DNA of 64,000 nucleotides from Periplaneta americana (Eukaryota > Arthropoda > Insecta > Blattodea > Blattidae). The position numbers and the translations under genes are program-made. The stretch covers positions 23,116,859-23,180,858 of the forward strand of contig NC_091130.1 in NCBI RefSeq assembly GCF_040183065.1, given 5' to 3'. Of this stretch, positions 33,831 to 44,393 are shown in pieces. The number at the start of each line of letters is the position of its first letter. The stretch's first letter is position 1. A model generated the notes under the pieces. That model worked only from the letters and a program-made list of their open reading frames with translations. It did not search any database and had not been told where the DNA came from.

Positions 33831-33864
33831 AGGTTAGGTTAGGTTAGGTTAGGTTAGGTTAGGT
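33831..33864 (+). repeat. interstitial (TTAGG)n tract as SINE tail
   Basis: AGGTT repeated almost seven times, which is the arthropod telomeric pentamer TTAGG on this strand. Because it sits exactly between the target duplication and the SINE body, it is the 3' tail of the inserted element and not a telomere remnant of the chromosome. Confidence 0.85.
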
Positions 33865-34455
33865 CACGATGGCTACGGGCGGGTTAGGACGGCCCTTTGC
33901 ACGTCGGCCATACTGAGGCATACTATGCACCCCGAAGTGTATGGGATGAATGAGGATTAAGGTATACCAGCCTACCGGCCGCATGTGACCCTTCATCTGC
34001 TCCCCCCATTAGAGCCTCCTATCCTTCCCCGTTCTAAGTTCGTACCGCCAAGATGACCAAGCAGCACAGGATACATTCCAACGGCCCTTCCAAGGTGTCG
34101 AAGCGCCCTTGGAAGTGCTCGTAAGGAATGAATCCTGGCAAAGATCTTGCGGAAGGCTAGGAACTCAGGACCGGTTACAGAGAGAACGCCCCCTCCTATA
34201 AGAGGATGAAGACATCCTTCTTGATCTGAATATGGATATTGAATGAGATGAGAAAGATAAATGATATGATATAAAAATCTAAATTCTTTTCTACACGAGA
34301 TGGGAAGGGAAATGGACCGAGGCAATGAAAATTCCAACCCAACATTTCCCTAAGTACCTGTGGAAAACCACAGTGAGGTTGGTCGGTCCGGCAATCGAAC
34401 TACGGACCTCCCGAATGCGAGTCCCATCCGATACGTATGAGCCAGATCGCTCTGT
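33832..34455 (-). mobile_element. SINE with TTAGG-like tail inserted in LINE A copy 7
   Basis: A 624-bp insertion flanked by a perfect 11-bp duplication ATTCTCCTGTA (33821-33831 and 34456-34466). On the minus strand it begins with a tRNA-like head (A-box-like GATCTGGCTCATACG, B-box-like GTAGTTCGATTGCCGG). After a long body it ends in about seven CCTAA units at 33832-33864. Body frames such as 33993-34337 (114 codons) run on the minus strand; I cannot assign a function to them. The TSD proves retroposition through a LINE-type nick. Confidence 0.8.
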
Positions 34456-34811
34456 ATTCTCCTGTAACTTCATCCCTCTTAGCTCCAAATATTTGTCCAA
34501 GCACCTTAATCTCGAACACACTTATCCTCTCTTCCTCTCTCAAAGTGAGAGTCCAAGTTTCACAACCATACAGGACAACTGGTAATATAACTGTTTTATA
34601 AATTCTGACTTTGTTTTGTTTTTTTTTTGTTTTTTTTTTTTTTTTTACATACTGGATGACAAAATCTTTTCAATCGAATAATAGCAGGCATTTCCCATAT
34701 TTAAGTTCCTCATGAGTGTCATTTATATTTGTTACTATTGTTCCAAGATATCTGAATTTTTCCACCTCTTTAGGGAATAAATTTACACTTTTCATATTTG
34801 CATTTCGTACT

Positions 34812-35054
34812 CATTTAATATCTGTGTGACTGCAACCTGTGTATATTTTTGTGTGGCTTTACTTTGTTTATAGTGTTTTCTTCCCTCTCTCTCTTTATTT
34901 CTTGTGTAGCTTTATTTTGTATGTAGTGTATTTTTTTCTGTTTATTTCTATTATTGTATTTGTATTCCTGGTGTTGTGGAATAGAGGGCCTGATGGCCTT
35001 AACTACACCAGAATAAATAAATAAATAAATAAAAATAAATAAATAAATAAAAAT
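34812..35054 (+). mobile_element. LINE B-type 3' end inserted in LINE A copy 7
   Basis: A plus-strand 3' UTR with the stem-loop at 34968-35011 (CTGGTGT...AGGGCCTGATGGCCTT...ACACCAG) followed by AATAAATAAATAAATAAA. It is opposite in orientation to its host LINE. Only about 240 bp were inserted (strong 5' truncation). The host sequence resumes at about 35055 with GCTCTGTTCAAGAGACATAG. Confidence 0.7.
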
Positions 35055-35114
35055 ATGCTCTGTTCAAGAGACATAGTCATGTCCTTTGTTTTTTTCGGGA
35101 TTTACTTCCAAAGC

Positions 35115-35520
35115 TGGATCTCAGACATGGTGACCTATATTATGTAAGATACAATATTAAAATAGAGATTTTTTATAGGTACGATACTTAAGTTATATAG
35201 ATAATGAGGGGTTGAGGACAAGAAGAGGGGAGGAAATTAATTACCTGGAAAATTTTCTGATGGCACACCCAACAAAATCATGATATACAGGAATGAAAAT
35301 AAGACAAAAATCAGCTGGTATATTTTAAGCAAGAAAACTAAACTAGGAAAAATGGAGGAAATTTCTTGGGACATTTTCTTGTGCAGACATTCCTTCATTG
35401 AATTAAATTAGCTCATAAATTAAGTTACTACCTTACCTTATAGATTTATCTAAATTTAAATAAATATGTAGTGAAGATTATTGCTGGAGAACCTTTTAAG
35501 TGTAGTGCAAATATTTGTAA
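35115..35520. other. unassigned AT-rich DNA
   Basis: Nothing recognised; short frames only. Confidence 0.3.
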
Positions 35521-35604
35521 TTTAAATTTATGTATTGTATTGATTAAAGCTGGTTGAGTGGAAGAGAAGGCCTTATGGCCTTAACTCTGCCAGCGAAAAT
35601 AAAA

Positions 35605-35653
<49 letters not shown>
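35521..35653 (+). mobile_element. LINE B-type 3' end followed by (ATT)n
   Basis: Stem-loop CTGGTTGAG...AAGGCCTTATGGCCTT...CTCTGCCAG at about 35550-35594, then AAAATAAAACATTATTATT. The LINE tail passes straight into an ATT array (35608-35653), another case of a microsatellite at a LINE 3' end. Confidence 0.65.
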
Positions 35654-35654
<1 letters not shown>

Positions 35655-35993
35655 CCAACTGGATCACAATAGCTTATACAGAAATGCAAATGTGACAAAA
35701 AGTAGCTGGTTGCACTCCTGTCCTTATACTGTACTTATGTGAAATCCCCTGATTTTATAAAGGCACCAAATGCCTGTGTAAAAAATGAAGTTTTTTTTTA
35801 CTGCAAACTCAATATAAATAATATTCATTCATGGTAAACAATATCAAGATAGGCCTATGCGAGATATCCAATATCTATATAAGTTTATTTAATCTATAAG
35901 ACATGATCGGCAAATATGTACAAAGTTTACAGATATATGTCCATTCAATAAAAATACGCAATTGCTTCAATTTCCGCAATGTAATAAGTAGGG

Positions 35994-36851
35994 TACGGAT
36001 TTTTAGGTCGTTAAAATGTAATTTTAAGTGCCTAAAATAGGCTTAAAAGTGTAGAAAATAGTCTTCAAATAATTTTAAATAGGCTCTAACAAAAAATAAT
36101 GTTTGCTTTAAAAACATGTTCCAAATCATCAGGAATTCACTTCTAGAATTTAATAATTTTAAATGCTTATACACCGTTACCACCACTACTACTAAAAGTA
36201 CAAGAATAACAAATATCTAACTAGTTATACATAAATTAAACAATTAAATGTTAAAAATAAGTTTTAGACATAAATTCAGTATACAAACAAGTGAAATATA
36301 ATCAATTTTTACCAAGCCTTGTCCGTTAATGTCCATAATTAGCTTCACAATAAATTACTAATACTTTTTTCTAAATTTTCAACTAAAAAGCAATGCCGTC
36401 TGTCACTCAACACAATTTGTGTGCTGAAAATGAACGCTTCACATCCACTGAAGTAACAGGAGCGTATCTCAATTTTGACACTAGTTGGACAGGAATGTTA
36501 CATTGTAAATCCGTGTTCTTCCCTGCTAGGATATCAGAAGCAGTACGCAGGTCCTTCAGTCCTACATTTCTTTGCAGAACTTGCTCCAGTTTATCCCGTA
36601 CTTTATTTCCAACAGAACCAGGAACAGATTTTCAATTTAAAATACAAATTTTCGAAATAAGAATGGGTGTCTTGACCTATTAGAGATAAAACATACATAA
36701 TAGGTCAATATAGACTTTGTCATCAAAATAGGCATTTTTAGGTGCTATTAAAATACAAATTTTAGGCATAGTTTTATATGATACGTATACTTGCAAGTTT
36801 TTATGAACTTATCTTTTAAGGATTAAAATAGGTTTTTACCTAAAATCCGAA
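35994..36851. mobile_element. DNA transposon remnant with CGGATTTTTAGGT ends (hAT-like?)
   Basis: Left end ACGGATTTTTAGGTCG; right end, reverse complemented, TCGGATTTTAGGTAAAAAC. Subterminal AAAATAGG motifs are repeated many times near both ends (36050-36110 and 36700-36835), a feature common in hAT elements. The interior holds a 96-codon plus frame (36393-36683) without a domain I can name. Size is 858 bp. No clear 8-bp target duplication was seen, so the superfamily is a guess. Confidence 0.45.
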
Positions 36852-36984
36852 GTCTACTAACAAGTATTCACGAAACTAAGTTAATCTAGAGAACGAGAGT
36901 AAATTCCAGAATAGTTGGTGTCTTTAAGAACACAAAAAGTACTGCTCATATTAGCGTTGCATCACCTGCTGTGATTATCCAGTT

Positions 36985-37258
36985 TCGCTAACGATGAAAG
37001 AGTAATGGAACGGAGAAAAATTCTCTCCGGCGCCGGGATTTGAACCCGGGTTTTCAGCTCTACGTGCTGATGCTTTATCCACTAAGCCACACCGGATACA
37101 ACCCCGGCGTCGGACAGAATTGTCTCTGATTGAGTTCCAACTCTTGGGTTCCCTCTAGTGGCCGCCCTCTGCACTACGTCATAGATGTCTATGAACATAG
37201 GACCGAAGTCCACACATGTGCTGAGGTGCACTCGTTATGAGTGACTAGTTGGCCGGGA
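36985..37258 (-). mobile_element. SINE family 1 unit, inverted relative to the adjacent array
   Basis: Minus-strand tRNA-like head at 37027-37095 (GTGGCTTAGTGGATAAAGC; GGGTTCAAATCCCGG) and the body with TCCCTCTAGTGGCCGCCCTC. It meets the plus-strand array near 37258 at ...GGCCGGGATCCGATGG. The same head-to-head design occurs at 3655-4350. Confidence 0.8.
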
Positions 37259-38615
37259 TCCGATGGAACTCAATCACAGACAATTCTGTCCGACGCCGGG
37301 GTTGTATCCGGTGTGGCTTAGTGGATAAAGCATCAGCACGTAGAGCTGAAAACCCGGGTTCAAATCCCGGCGCCGGAGAGAATTTTTCTCCGTTCCATTA
37401 CTCTTTCATCGTATGATGACGCAGAATATCTGCATGGAAATATCATATGTACTTCGGTACATTGAAATAATATATGATATGCGTAAATCACTTCATGATT
37501 TAAGACGGCGCTTATTCCGTCGGATCCCGGCCAACTAGTCACTCATAACGAGTGCACCTCAGCACATGTGTGGACTTCGGTCCTATGTTCATACACATCT
37601 ATGACGTAGTGCAGAGGGCGGCCACTAGAGGGAACCCAAGAGTTGGAACTCAATCAGAGACAATTCTGTCCGACGCCGGGGTTGTATTCGGTGTGGCTTA
37701 GTGGATAAAGCATCAGCACGTAGAGCTGAAAACCCGGGTTCAAATCCCGGCACCGGAGAGAATTTTTCTCCGTTCCATTACTCTTTCATCGTATGATGAA
37801 GCAGAATATCTGAATGGAAATATCATATGTACTTCGGTACATTGAAATAATATATGATATGCGTAAATCACTTCATGATTTAAGACGGCGCTTATTCCGT
37901 CGGATCCCAGCCAACTAGTCACTCATAACGAGTGCACCTCAGCACATGTGTGGACTTCGGTCCTATGTTCATAGACATATATGACGTAGTGCAGAGGGCG
38001 GCCACTAGAGGGAACCCAAGAGTTGGAACTCAATCAGAGACAATTCTGTCCGACGCCGGGGTTGTATCCGGTGTGGCTTAGTGGATAAAGCATCAGCACG
38101 TAGAGCTGAAAACCCGGGTTCAAATCCCGGCGCCGAAGAGAATTTTTCTCCGTTCCATTACTCTTTCATCGTATGATGACGCAGAATATCTGCATGGAAA
38201 TATCATATGTACTTCGGTACATTAAAATAATATATATGATATGCGTAAATCACTTCGTGATTTAAGACGGCGCTTATTCCTTCGGATCCCGGCCAACTAG
38301 TCACTCATAACGAGTGCACCTCAGCACATGTGTGGACTTCGGTCCTATGTTCATAGACATCTATGACGTAGTGCAGAGGGCGGCCACTAGAGGGAACCCA
38401 ACAGTTGGAACTCAATCAGAGACAATTCTGTCCGACGCCGGGGTTGTATCCGGTGTGGCTTAGTGGATAAAGCATCAGCACGTAGAGCTGAAAACCCGGG
38501 TTCAAATCCCGGCACCGGAGAGAATTTTTCTCCGTTCCATTACTCTTTCATCGTATGATGACGCAGAATATCTGCATGGAAATATCATATGTACTTCGGT
38601 ACATTGAAATAACAG
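37259..38615 (+). repeat. 380-bp tandem array derived from a tRNA-SINE
   Basis: tRNA-like heads start at 37308, 37688, 38068 and 38450, a spacing of 380, 380 and 382 bp. Each unit contains the head (about 69 bp, A and B boxes intact), TTTTTCTCCGTTCCATTACT, CATATGTACTTCGGTACATT, the GTCACTCATAACGAGTGCAC hairpin and GGCGGCCACTAGAGGGAACC. Copies differ by only a few bases each, so the array is young. Sixty-codon minus frames in successive units are the same sequence repeated. Three full units plus a partial fourth. Confidence 0.9.
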
Positions 38616-38653
38616 TTTCGCTAATCTTGTACAATACCAAAAACAACTCCACC

Positions 38654-38654
<1 letters not shown>

Positions 38655-38722
<68 letters not shown>
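38655..38722. repeat. (AAT)n microsatellite
   Basis: About 22 AAT units just beyond the SINE-derived array. Poly-Asn, poly-Tyr and poly-Leu frames are artefacts. Confidence 0.95.
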
Positions 38723-38723
<1 letters not shown>

Positions 38724-38724
38724 G

Positions 38725-39172
38725 AGTTCTAAATGTGGAATCTTCAAGGACAGATTCATAGCTACATATGTTTCCGGGAAAATCCATGCATTGATGCCTG
38801 AAGGTTAGCGACAAGGATGTAGTTTAATTTGGGTACATTTCGAGAACAGACATGTCGAATAGACGGTGGGAAATACCAGTTCAAAATACCTAATAGGGTG
38901 TTCTGGAACACTATTATAGAAACATTTGCTGGCGCCATCAATTAGTGCTATCTGAAGACGAGACATGAAGATAAAATTGAATGTAACATTGTTGTTATTA
39001 TTAACAACATAGTCCGCGTGTTGTATTAGGGTTTGTCAAACTATGTACGACCGTAAAACTACAAAGAATTATTTTAAATGTCATGTTATATCAAAATCTA
39101 TTAAATTCCACACTTTTGACATACTTGACTTTTTCAGCCACGTGTTGAGATTTGATTTTCTGATGTTTATGA
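38725..39172. other. unassigned DNA
   Basis: No recognised feature between the AAT array and LINE A copy 8. Confidence 0.3.
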
Positions 39173-39650
39173 ACTTACTTACTTACTAAGTGGCTTTTAA
39201 CGAACCCGGAGGTTCATTGCCGCCCTCACATAAGCCCGCCATTGGTCTCTATCCTGAGAAAGATTAATCCATTCTCTATCATCATATCCCACCTCCCTCA
39301 AATCCATTTTAATATTATCTCCCCATCTACGTCTCGGCCTCCCTAAAGGTCTTTTTCCCTCCGGCCTCCCAACTTACACTCTATATGCATTTCTGGATTC
39401 ACCCATACGTGCTACATGCCCTGTCCATCTCAAACGTCTGGATTTAATGTTCCTAATTATGTCAGGTGAAGAATAGGTACAATGCGTGCAGTTCTGTGTT
39501 GTGTAACTTTCTCCATTCTCCTGTAACTTCATCCCTCTTAGCCCCAAATATTTTCCTAAGAACCTTATTCTCAAACACCCTTAACCTACGTTCCTCTTTC
39601 AAAGTGAGAGTCCAAGTTTCACAACCATAAAGAACAACCGGTAATATAAC
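39173..39650 (-). mobile_element. LINE A copy 8 (5'-truncated)
   Basis: Minus strand; starts at the (CTTA)n tail and ends within the LYGCETWTLTL region. One long deletion-free reading exists but with frameshifts, for example an inserted GTA near 39476. The longest frame is 39374-39574 (SRRLRWTGHVARMGESRNAY). Confidence 0.85.
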
Positions 39651-39654
39651 CTGT

Positions 39655-39905
39655 TCTTATTTGAAGGATTCGTAACAAGCTGTTTTTTACGGTGATGGGT
39701 TGTTAGCCCTTCGCCCATCCCCCAAGCTGGAGGACAACCCCTAATCGACTGTCCGCGACTGCTTATTCAATATATTCACAGCTACAAAAGCTGATGTTAA
39801 TGAACTACTCCATTAATAAGTATTTATGTGATGACTACATAAAAATCATTTGATTACACAACCTGAAGGTTCTGGATTCAATTCCCGGTGCAGGAACGAA
39901 CTTTT
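39655..39905 (+). mobile_element. dispersed repeat with B-box-like motif
   Basis: Starts with GGATTCGTAACAAGCTG, followed by TTACGGTGATGGGTTGTTAG, the hairpin-prone CCCCCAAGCTGGAGG, and CTGTCCGCGACTGCTTATTC. I recognise this block as a sequence dispersed in insect genomes but cannot name the family. At 39868-39890 GGTTCTGGATTCAATTCCCGG resembles a tRNA T-arm/B box. It abuts LINE A copy 8 directly. Confidence 0.4.
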
Positions 39906-40440
39906 CTCCAGTAATAAATATATTGCTTTATGTCCGTTCTACTAAGCAAAAAAAGAATCCTTGCTCTTAATCTGCAAATCACTCATTCACATAATTAATT
40001 AATATTTCATTGGATGAAAATTCTCTTTCTTTAAATATGTTTAATGGTTAACAATCAGAAGAGACTAAATCTGGCCGATATGAAGGAAGGCTATTCAATT
40101 TAAAGTCAACTTCACCAATTTTTTGCAACGTAATCAGAGAATTGTGAGCGTGTGCATTGTCTTGCAAGAGCAGCACATTTTAGAAATTTGACACGAATTT
40201 TCACTACAATTTTTCCCGAAGTTTATTTGATAGGCGCTAAATAAAAAGAAATACTCTCTCGCCATATATTTACCTTCTTCTAAGTAGTATGTCACAATTA
40301 TTACCTCGTTGCCCCAAAAATCTGATGCGAGGACATCATCTGCAGATTTTTGAAAGCGAATTTTTTTTCGACAGAGAGAACCAGTGGCAAAATTGTACAC
40401 AAAGAATAGAAAGTTTCGCAATGCAGTACATTCTGTTCAT
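39906..40440. other. unassigned DNA
   Basis: A 95-codon minus frame at 40134-40421 is mildly coding-like (LFFVYNFATGSLCRKKIRFQ) and could be a transposase fragment, but no domain is identified. Confidence 0.3.
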
Positions 40441-40446
40441 AAAGTG

Positions 40447-41600
40447 ATGATGATGATGATGATGATGATGATGTCGATGATGATGATGGGAAGAGATTTT
40501 CGTGATGATTGAAATAATGATGACAGCAATATTGATGATGATAATGATGATGGTGATGTTGCTGATGATAGTGATGATGAAGATGCTGATAGGAAGAAGT
40601 TTTCGTGATGATTTAAATAATGATGACAGTAATTTTAATGATGATAATGATGATGGTGGTTGTGATGTTGCTGATGATAGTGATGATAAAGATGTTAATA
40701 GAAAGAGGTATCCGTGATGATTGCAATAATGATGACAGCAGTTTTTATGATGATATGATGATGGTGATGTTGCTGATGATAGTGATGAAGAAGTTGATAG
40801 GAAGAGGTTTTCGTGATGATTGAAATAATGATGGCAGCAATGTTGATGATAATGATGATGGTGATGATGACGATGTTGCTGATGATAGTGATGATAAAGA
40901 TGCTAATAGGAAGAGGTTTTCGTGATGATTGAAATGATGATGGCAGCAATGTTGATGATGATAATGATGACGATGTTGCTGATTACAGTGATGATGAAGA
41001 TGCTGATACGAAGGGTTTTCGTGATGATTGAAATAACGATGGTAGCAATGTTGATGATGATAATGATGATGGTGATGTTGCTGATGATAGTGATGATGAA
41101 GATGCTGATAGGAAGAGGTTTGCGTGATGACTGAAATAATGATGACAGCAATGTTGATGATGATAATGATGATGATGTTGCTGATGATAGTGATGATAAA
41201 GATGCTAATAGGAAGAGGTTATGTGATGACTGAAATAATGATGACAGCAACGTTGATGATGATAATGATGATGACGACGATGTTACTGATGATAGTAATG
41301 ATGAAGATGCTAATATGTAGAGGTTTTCGTGATGATTGAAATAATGATGACAGCAATGTTGATGATAACGATGATGATAATGATGACGATGTTGCTGATT
41401 ACAGTGAGGATGAAGATGCTAATAGGAAGAGGTTTTCGTGATGATTGAAATAATGACAGCAATGTTGATAATGATGATGATGATGATGATGACAATGTTG
41501 CTGATGACAGTGATGATGATGCTGATAGGAAGAGGTTTTCGCGATGATTGAAATGATGACAGCAATGTTGGCGAAGTCAGTAATAGTGATTGCAATGACT
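40447..41600. repeat. GATGAT-rich minisatellite, about 11 units of about 105 bp
   Basis: The landmark GGAAGAGGTTTTCGTGATGA (or variants) appears near 40488, 40591, 40700, 40799, 40909, 41008, 41110, 41210, 41316, 41424 and 41527. Between landmarks lie GATGTTGCTGATGATAGTGA, GAAGATGCTGATA and GACAGCAATGTTGATGATG blocks whose GAT number varies. All strands give long low-complexity frames (Met/Ile-rich or Asp-rich), but each unit also holds an in-frame stop in the Asp frame, so this is not a protein repeat gene. Confidence 0.9.
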
Positions 41601-42173
41601 TTGAGTGTTGATGATTTTGATGATTATATTATTGATGATAGTGATGGTAATGAAATTAAAATCGTGAAAATGGCGAAGATTATGGTAGCTATGATGATGG
41701 CGGTGAATATGATATTATAGTATTAGAAGTGGTAATAAAAACAATAAGCAATAATAGACAAATGCATGTAATTATGTAATTAGATCATCAATAATGACGT
41801 CACCACTCCGTACTCGATTCTTGAATACATCAACACCTAGATCTATAACATGAAGACCTCCTCTCATAAGCCCCAAGTCAGAACAAGAAATCAGCCCTAC
41901 CACCACCAGCAGAGCCAGCAAGCAAGTCCATCTGTACTGTCAGATCCAAACGATAATTATGCTGGCAAGGTGTGCTTGCTAATTTGTCATATTCCCGTCG
42001 TAATCTACATCTACACATTGTCGGTATGACAATGAACAGATACATCAAAGATAGCCATCAATTACACTTTGGTGAGGAAAGGCAGATCTGGAGAAGAAAT
42101 CTGAAGTTAAGTGTCCACAGACAGATGATGGAGTGTTGCTATTTCATTTCAAACTTTATTTAGATATCAAATT

Positions 42174-42175
<2 letters not shown>
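41601..42175. other. decaying edge of the minisatellite and unassigned DNA
   Basis: To about 41720 GATGAT remnants persist; beyond that no family is recognised. Confidence 0.35.
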
Positions 42176-42177
<2 letters not shown>

Positions 42178-42218
<41 letters not shown>

Positions 42219-42252
42219 TAATTTTAAATTATTATTAAATTATTAATTTCAA

Positions 42253-42336
<84 letters not shown>
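42178..42336. repeat. (AAT)n and (ATT)n facing arrays, hairpin-forming
   Basis: (AAT)n at about 42178-42219, a 45-bp AT-rich spacer, then (ATT)n at about 42258-42336. The two arms are complementary and could fold back on each other. Confidence 0.9.
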
Positions 42337-42338
<2 letters not shown>

Positions 42339-42896
42339 GGAAAATACCTGTTATTATTCGGTTGAGAAGCTTTTGTCATCTAGTCTGCTGTCAAAAAATC
42401 TGAAAGTTAGAATTTATAAAACAGTTATATTACCGGTTGTACTATATGGTTGTGAAACTTGGAATCTCACTTTGAGACAGTAACAGAAATTAATGGTGTT
42501 TGAGAATACGGTTCTTAAGGAAAATATTTGGGGCTAAGAGTGATGAAGTTACAGGAGAATGGAGAAAGTTACACAACGCAGAACTGCACGCATTGTATTC
42601 TTCAACTGACATAATTAGGAGCATTAAATCCAGACGTTTGAGATGGGCAGGACATGTAGCACGTATGGACGAATTCAGAAATGCATATAGTGTGTTAGTT
42701 GGGAGGCCGGAGGGAAAAATATCTTTGGGGAGGCGAGACGTAGGTGGGAGGATAATATTGAAATGGATTTGAGAGAGGTGGGTATGATGATAGAGACTGG
42801 ATTAATCTTGCACAAGATAGGGACCGATGGCGGGCTTATGTGAGGGCGGCAATTAACCTTCGGGTTCCTTAAAAGTCATTTGTAAGTAAGTAAGTA
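42336..42896 (+). mobile_element. LINE A copy 9 (5'-truncated)
   Basis: Plus strand from ATGGAAAATACCTGTTATTATTC to (GTAA)n. The frame 42500-42772 keeps KLHNAELHALYSSTDIIRSI and RRLRWAGHVARMDEFRN; single-base changes break the rest. The array of ATT at its 5' junction suggests insertion into, or truncation at, a microsatellite. Confidence 0.85.
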
Positions 42897-43029
42897 TTAT
42901 TACTATTGTTAAAATCTTGGGTCATTTTGTTTAATTTTATGTAATATTTTCAGAAATTCAAGGTCATTTTTTTGGCTAGCTAATATTTAATTAATTTTAA
43001 TTATTTATTTTGCTAATAATTGTAACATA

Positions 43030-43240
43030 AAATACAATACATACAGAAAAACTTTAGCTCGCCCCTGAAAGAGTAGAACTCGTGCTCTGGGGCGGATTCC
43101 TGAATTGAAATTAATAAGTATACAATACAATTTGTCTTATGTCTACTATGCAATTAGAATATATAAATGTAAATTTACAATTTTTCAATTTTTATAAAAT
43201 CTATACATAACTTTTAAAATCTATTATACAAATCTGGCTT
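43030..43240 (-). mobile_element. LINE-type 3' end with GC hairpin
   Basis: On the minus strand: CGCCCCAGAGCACGAG...CTCTTTCAGGGGCG forms a stem-loop about 50 bp from an A-rich tail with TGTATTGTATTTTATG repeats. The tail type (ATAC) resembles that of the fragment at 1-420. There is no coding sequence. The LINE family is not determined. Confidence 0.4.
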
Positions 43241-43400
43241 TCAGATAGTAGCTCCCTGTAAAGCAGGTTTGAATAATTTCAAGGAAAAATTTTTCCGAGG
43301 CCGGGTATCGATCCCGGGACCCTTCGCTTAACGCGCGAACGCTCTTCCGACTGAGCTACCCCAGGAACTATACACGACAGCGTCACAATTTTTAAAACCT
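43241..43400 (-). mobile_element. tRNA-derived SINE, family 3, with well-kept cloverleaf core
   Basis: Minus-strand tRNA-like part at 43295-43365: D-arm TAGCTCAGTCGGAAGAGC, anticodon-arm TTCGC(GCGTTAA)GCGAA, T-arm CCGGG(ATCGATA)CCCGG. All three stems pair, but the ends (CCTGGGG and CCTCGG) do not form an acceptor stem. It is therefore a SINE head and not a functional tRNA. The body follows with TTTTTCCTTGAAATTATTC. Confidence 0.65.
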
Positions 43401-43839
43401 ATACTAAAACTATTAAAATTGACAAGCTTAGGATACTGTATTTAAATATAAATGTGTTACATATTCTTGGGCCTAAATTACTACTATGATTAAATACTGT
43501 AACAGTGTTGCATTTTGGTTTAAACAATCTTAAAGAATTGATACCTTTTGTTTCATAACTTTGAAGTCATTTTTCTGTGATTTTCAGATCATCAACGTCA
43601 GAGCCTTACTTATAACCATAACCATAAAATAAATGATATCTCAGTTGAAATATAAGTTAAATCACTAGAAGGTAACGCTCTACGTACAGTTACAACATAT
43701 GACTAGGCTGAATAGCCTAAAGATTACAAAACAGATGAAAATCAACTACGTTGAAGACTTCACTAACTTCCTTCTGGAATATATTCCTGACTGGATGATT
43801 ATGATGATAATGATGGTGGTGATGATAATTACGAGTATA
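43401..43839. other. unassigned DNA with a short GATGAT tract
   Basis: A small TGATGATAATGATGG tract lies at 43795-43830 directly left of the transposon that starts at 43840, and a similar tract lies directly right of its other end. No gene signal. Confidence 0.35.
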
Positions 43840-44068
43840 AGGGCTAGGATTTTGATGAAATTGCATCTTTTTTCTAGTAAGCCAGAAACATAGCTGCTTT
43901 AGTATTTATATGTTATGTGATAAACTGAGTGTTTTAAGACATATTTGTTAGGGCATTTTTTGCATTTTTTGCCTGTTTCAACCCATAAGAGTATTTTTTG
44001 TTTTATTCGGTCATTTTTTAGGCATTTTCATTTAATTTTGGCCATAAATCCCTATTATTAACCCTTAA

Positions 44069-44393
44069 GGGGACACGCTACTGAGTTTTCGTCAATTTTG
44101 GTAAATGTTAAAAGTTAATTTTCTTTACTGATGAACTGTATTGACTAGGAACAAACCCATGCACCATTTCATTGTAGGTAGTCTTAGCATCATTTTAAAT
44201 GTTTAGGAAACAAATTATCTTTATATGAGACCCAGATATTTGTTTACTAAAATTATAAACACTTTTTTATATTTAATTTTTTCCGAGTACATTTTTCAAC
44301 ATAAAATTTTGAAAATAATTGTGCACATGTAACTCGTCAACATCTATTCGATTTTAAAATTTCAAAAACTTACAATCAAAATTGTAAGTCCCC
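44069..44393. mobile_element. TTAA-flanked piggyBac-like MITE
   Basis: Begins GGGGACACGC after TTAA (44065-44068) and ends AAGTCCCC before TTAA (44394-44397). The TTAA target duplication and G-rich short ends are typical of piggyBac-type elements. 325 bp, non-coding, AT-rich inside. Confidence 0.6.

Larger units (their letters stand above)
32851..35115 (-). mobile_element. LINE A copy 7, broken by three nested insertions
   Basis: Four LINE pieces on the minus strand are collinear: 32851-32944 (3' end, starting at the CTTACTTATTTACTTACTT tail), 33563-33831, 34467-34811 and 35055-35115 (KTKDMTMS-like region). The gaps are filled by foreign DNA: 32945-33562, 33832-34455 and 34812-35054. With insertions removed the LINE is only about 770 bp and lacks the palm. 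It is a clear molecular stratigraphy: the LINE is older than all three insertions. Confidence 0.8.

Noticed and set aside
33831..33864. chromosome-end or fusion scar (TTAGG)
   Set aside because: It lies exactly at the edge of a SINE with an 11-bp target duplication; it is a tail.
37308..37376. cluster of tRNA genes (four heads at 37308-38518)
   Set aside because: Acceptor ends do not pair as in a tRNA and the heads repeat at a fixed 380 bp with SINE body between them.
40502..41339. Met/Ile- or Asp-rich repeat protein genes
   Set aside because: Frames come from GATGAT repeats; all strands are open to a similar degree and the Asp frame has a stop in each unit.
43295..43365. tRNA gene on the minus strand
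   Set aside because: D, anticodon and T stems pair well, but the acceptor stem does not form and a SINE body follows, so it is a SINE head.
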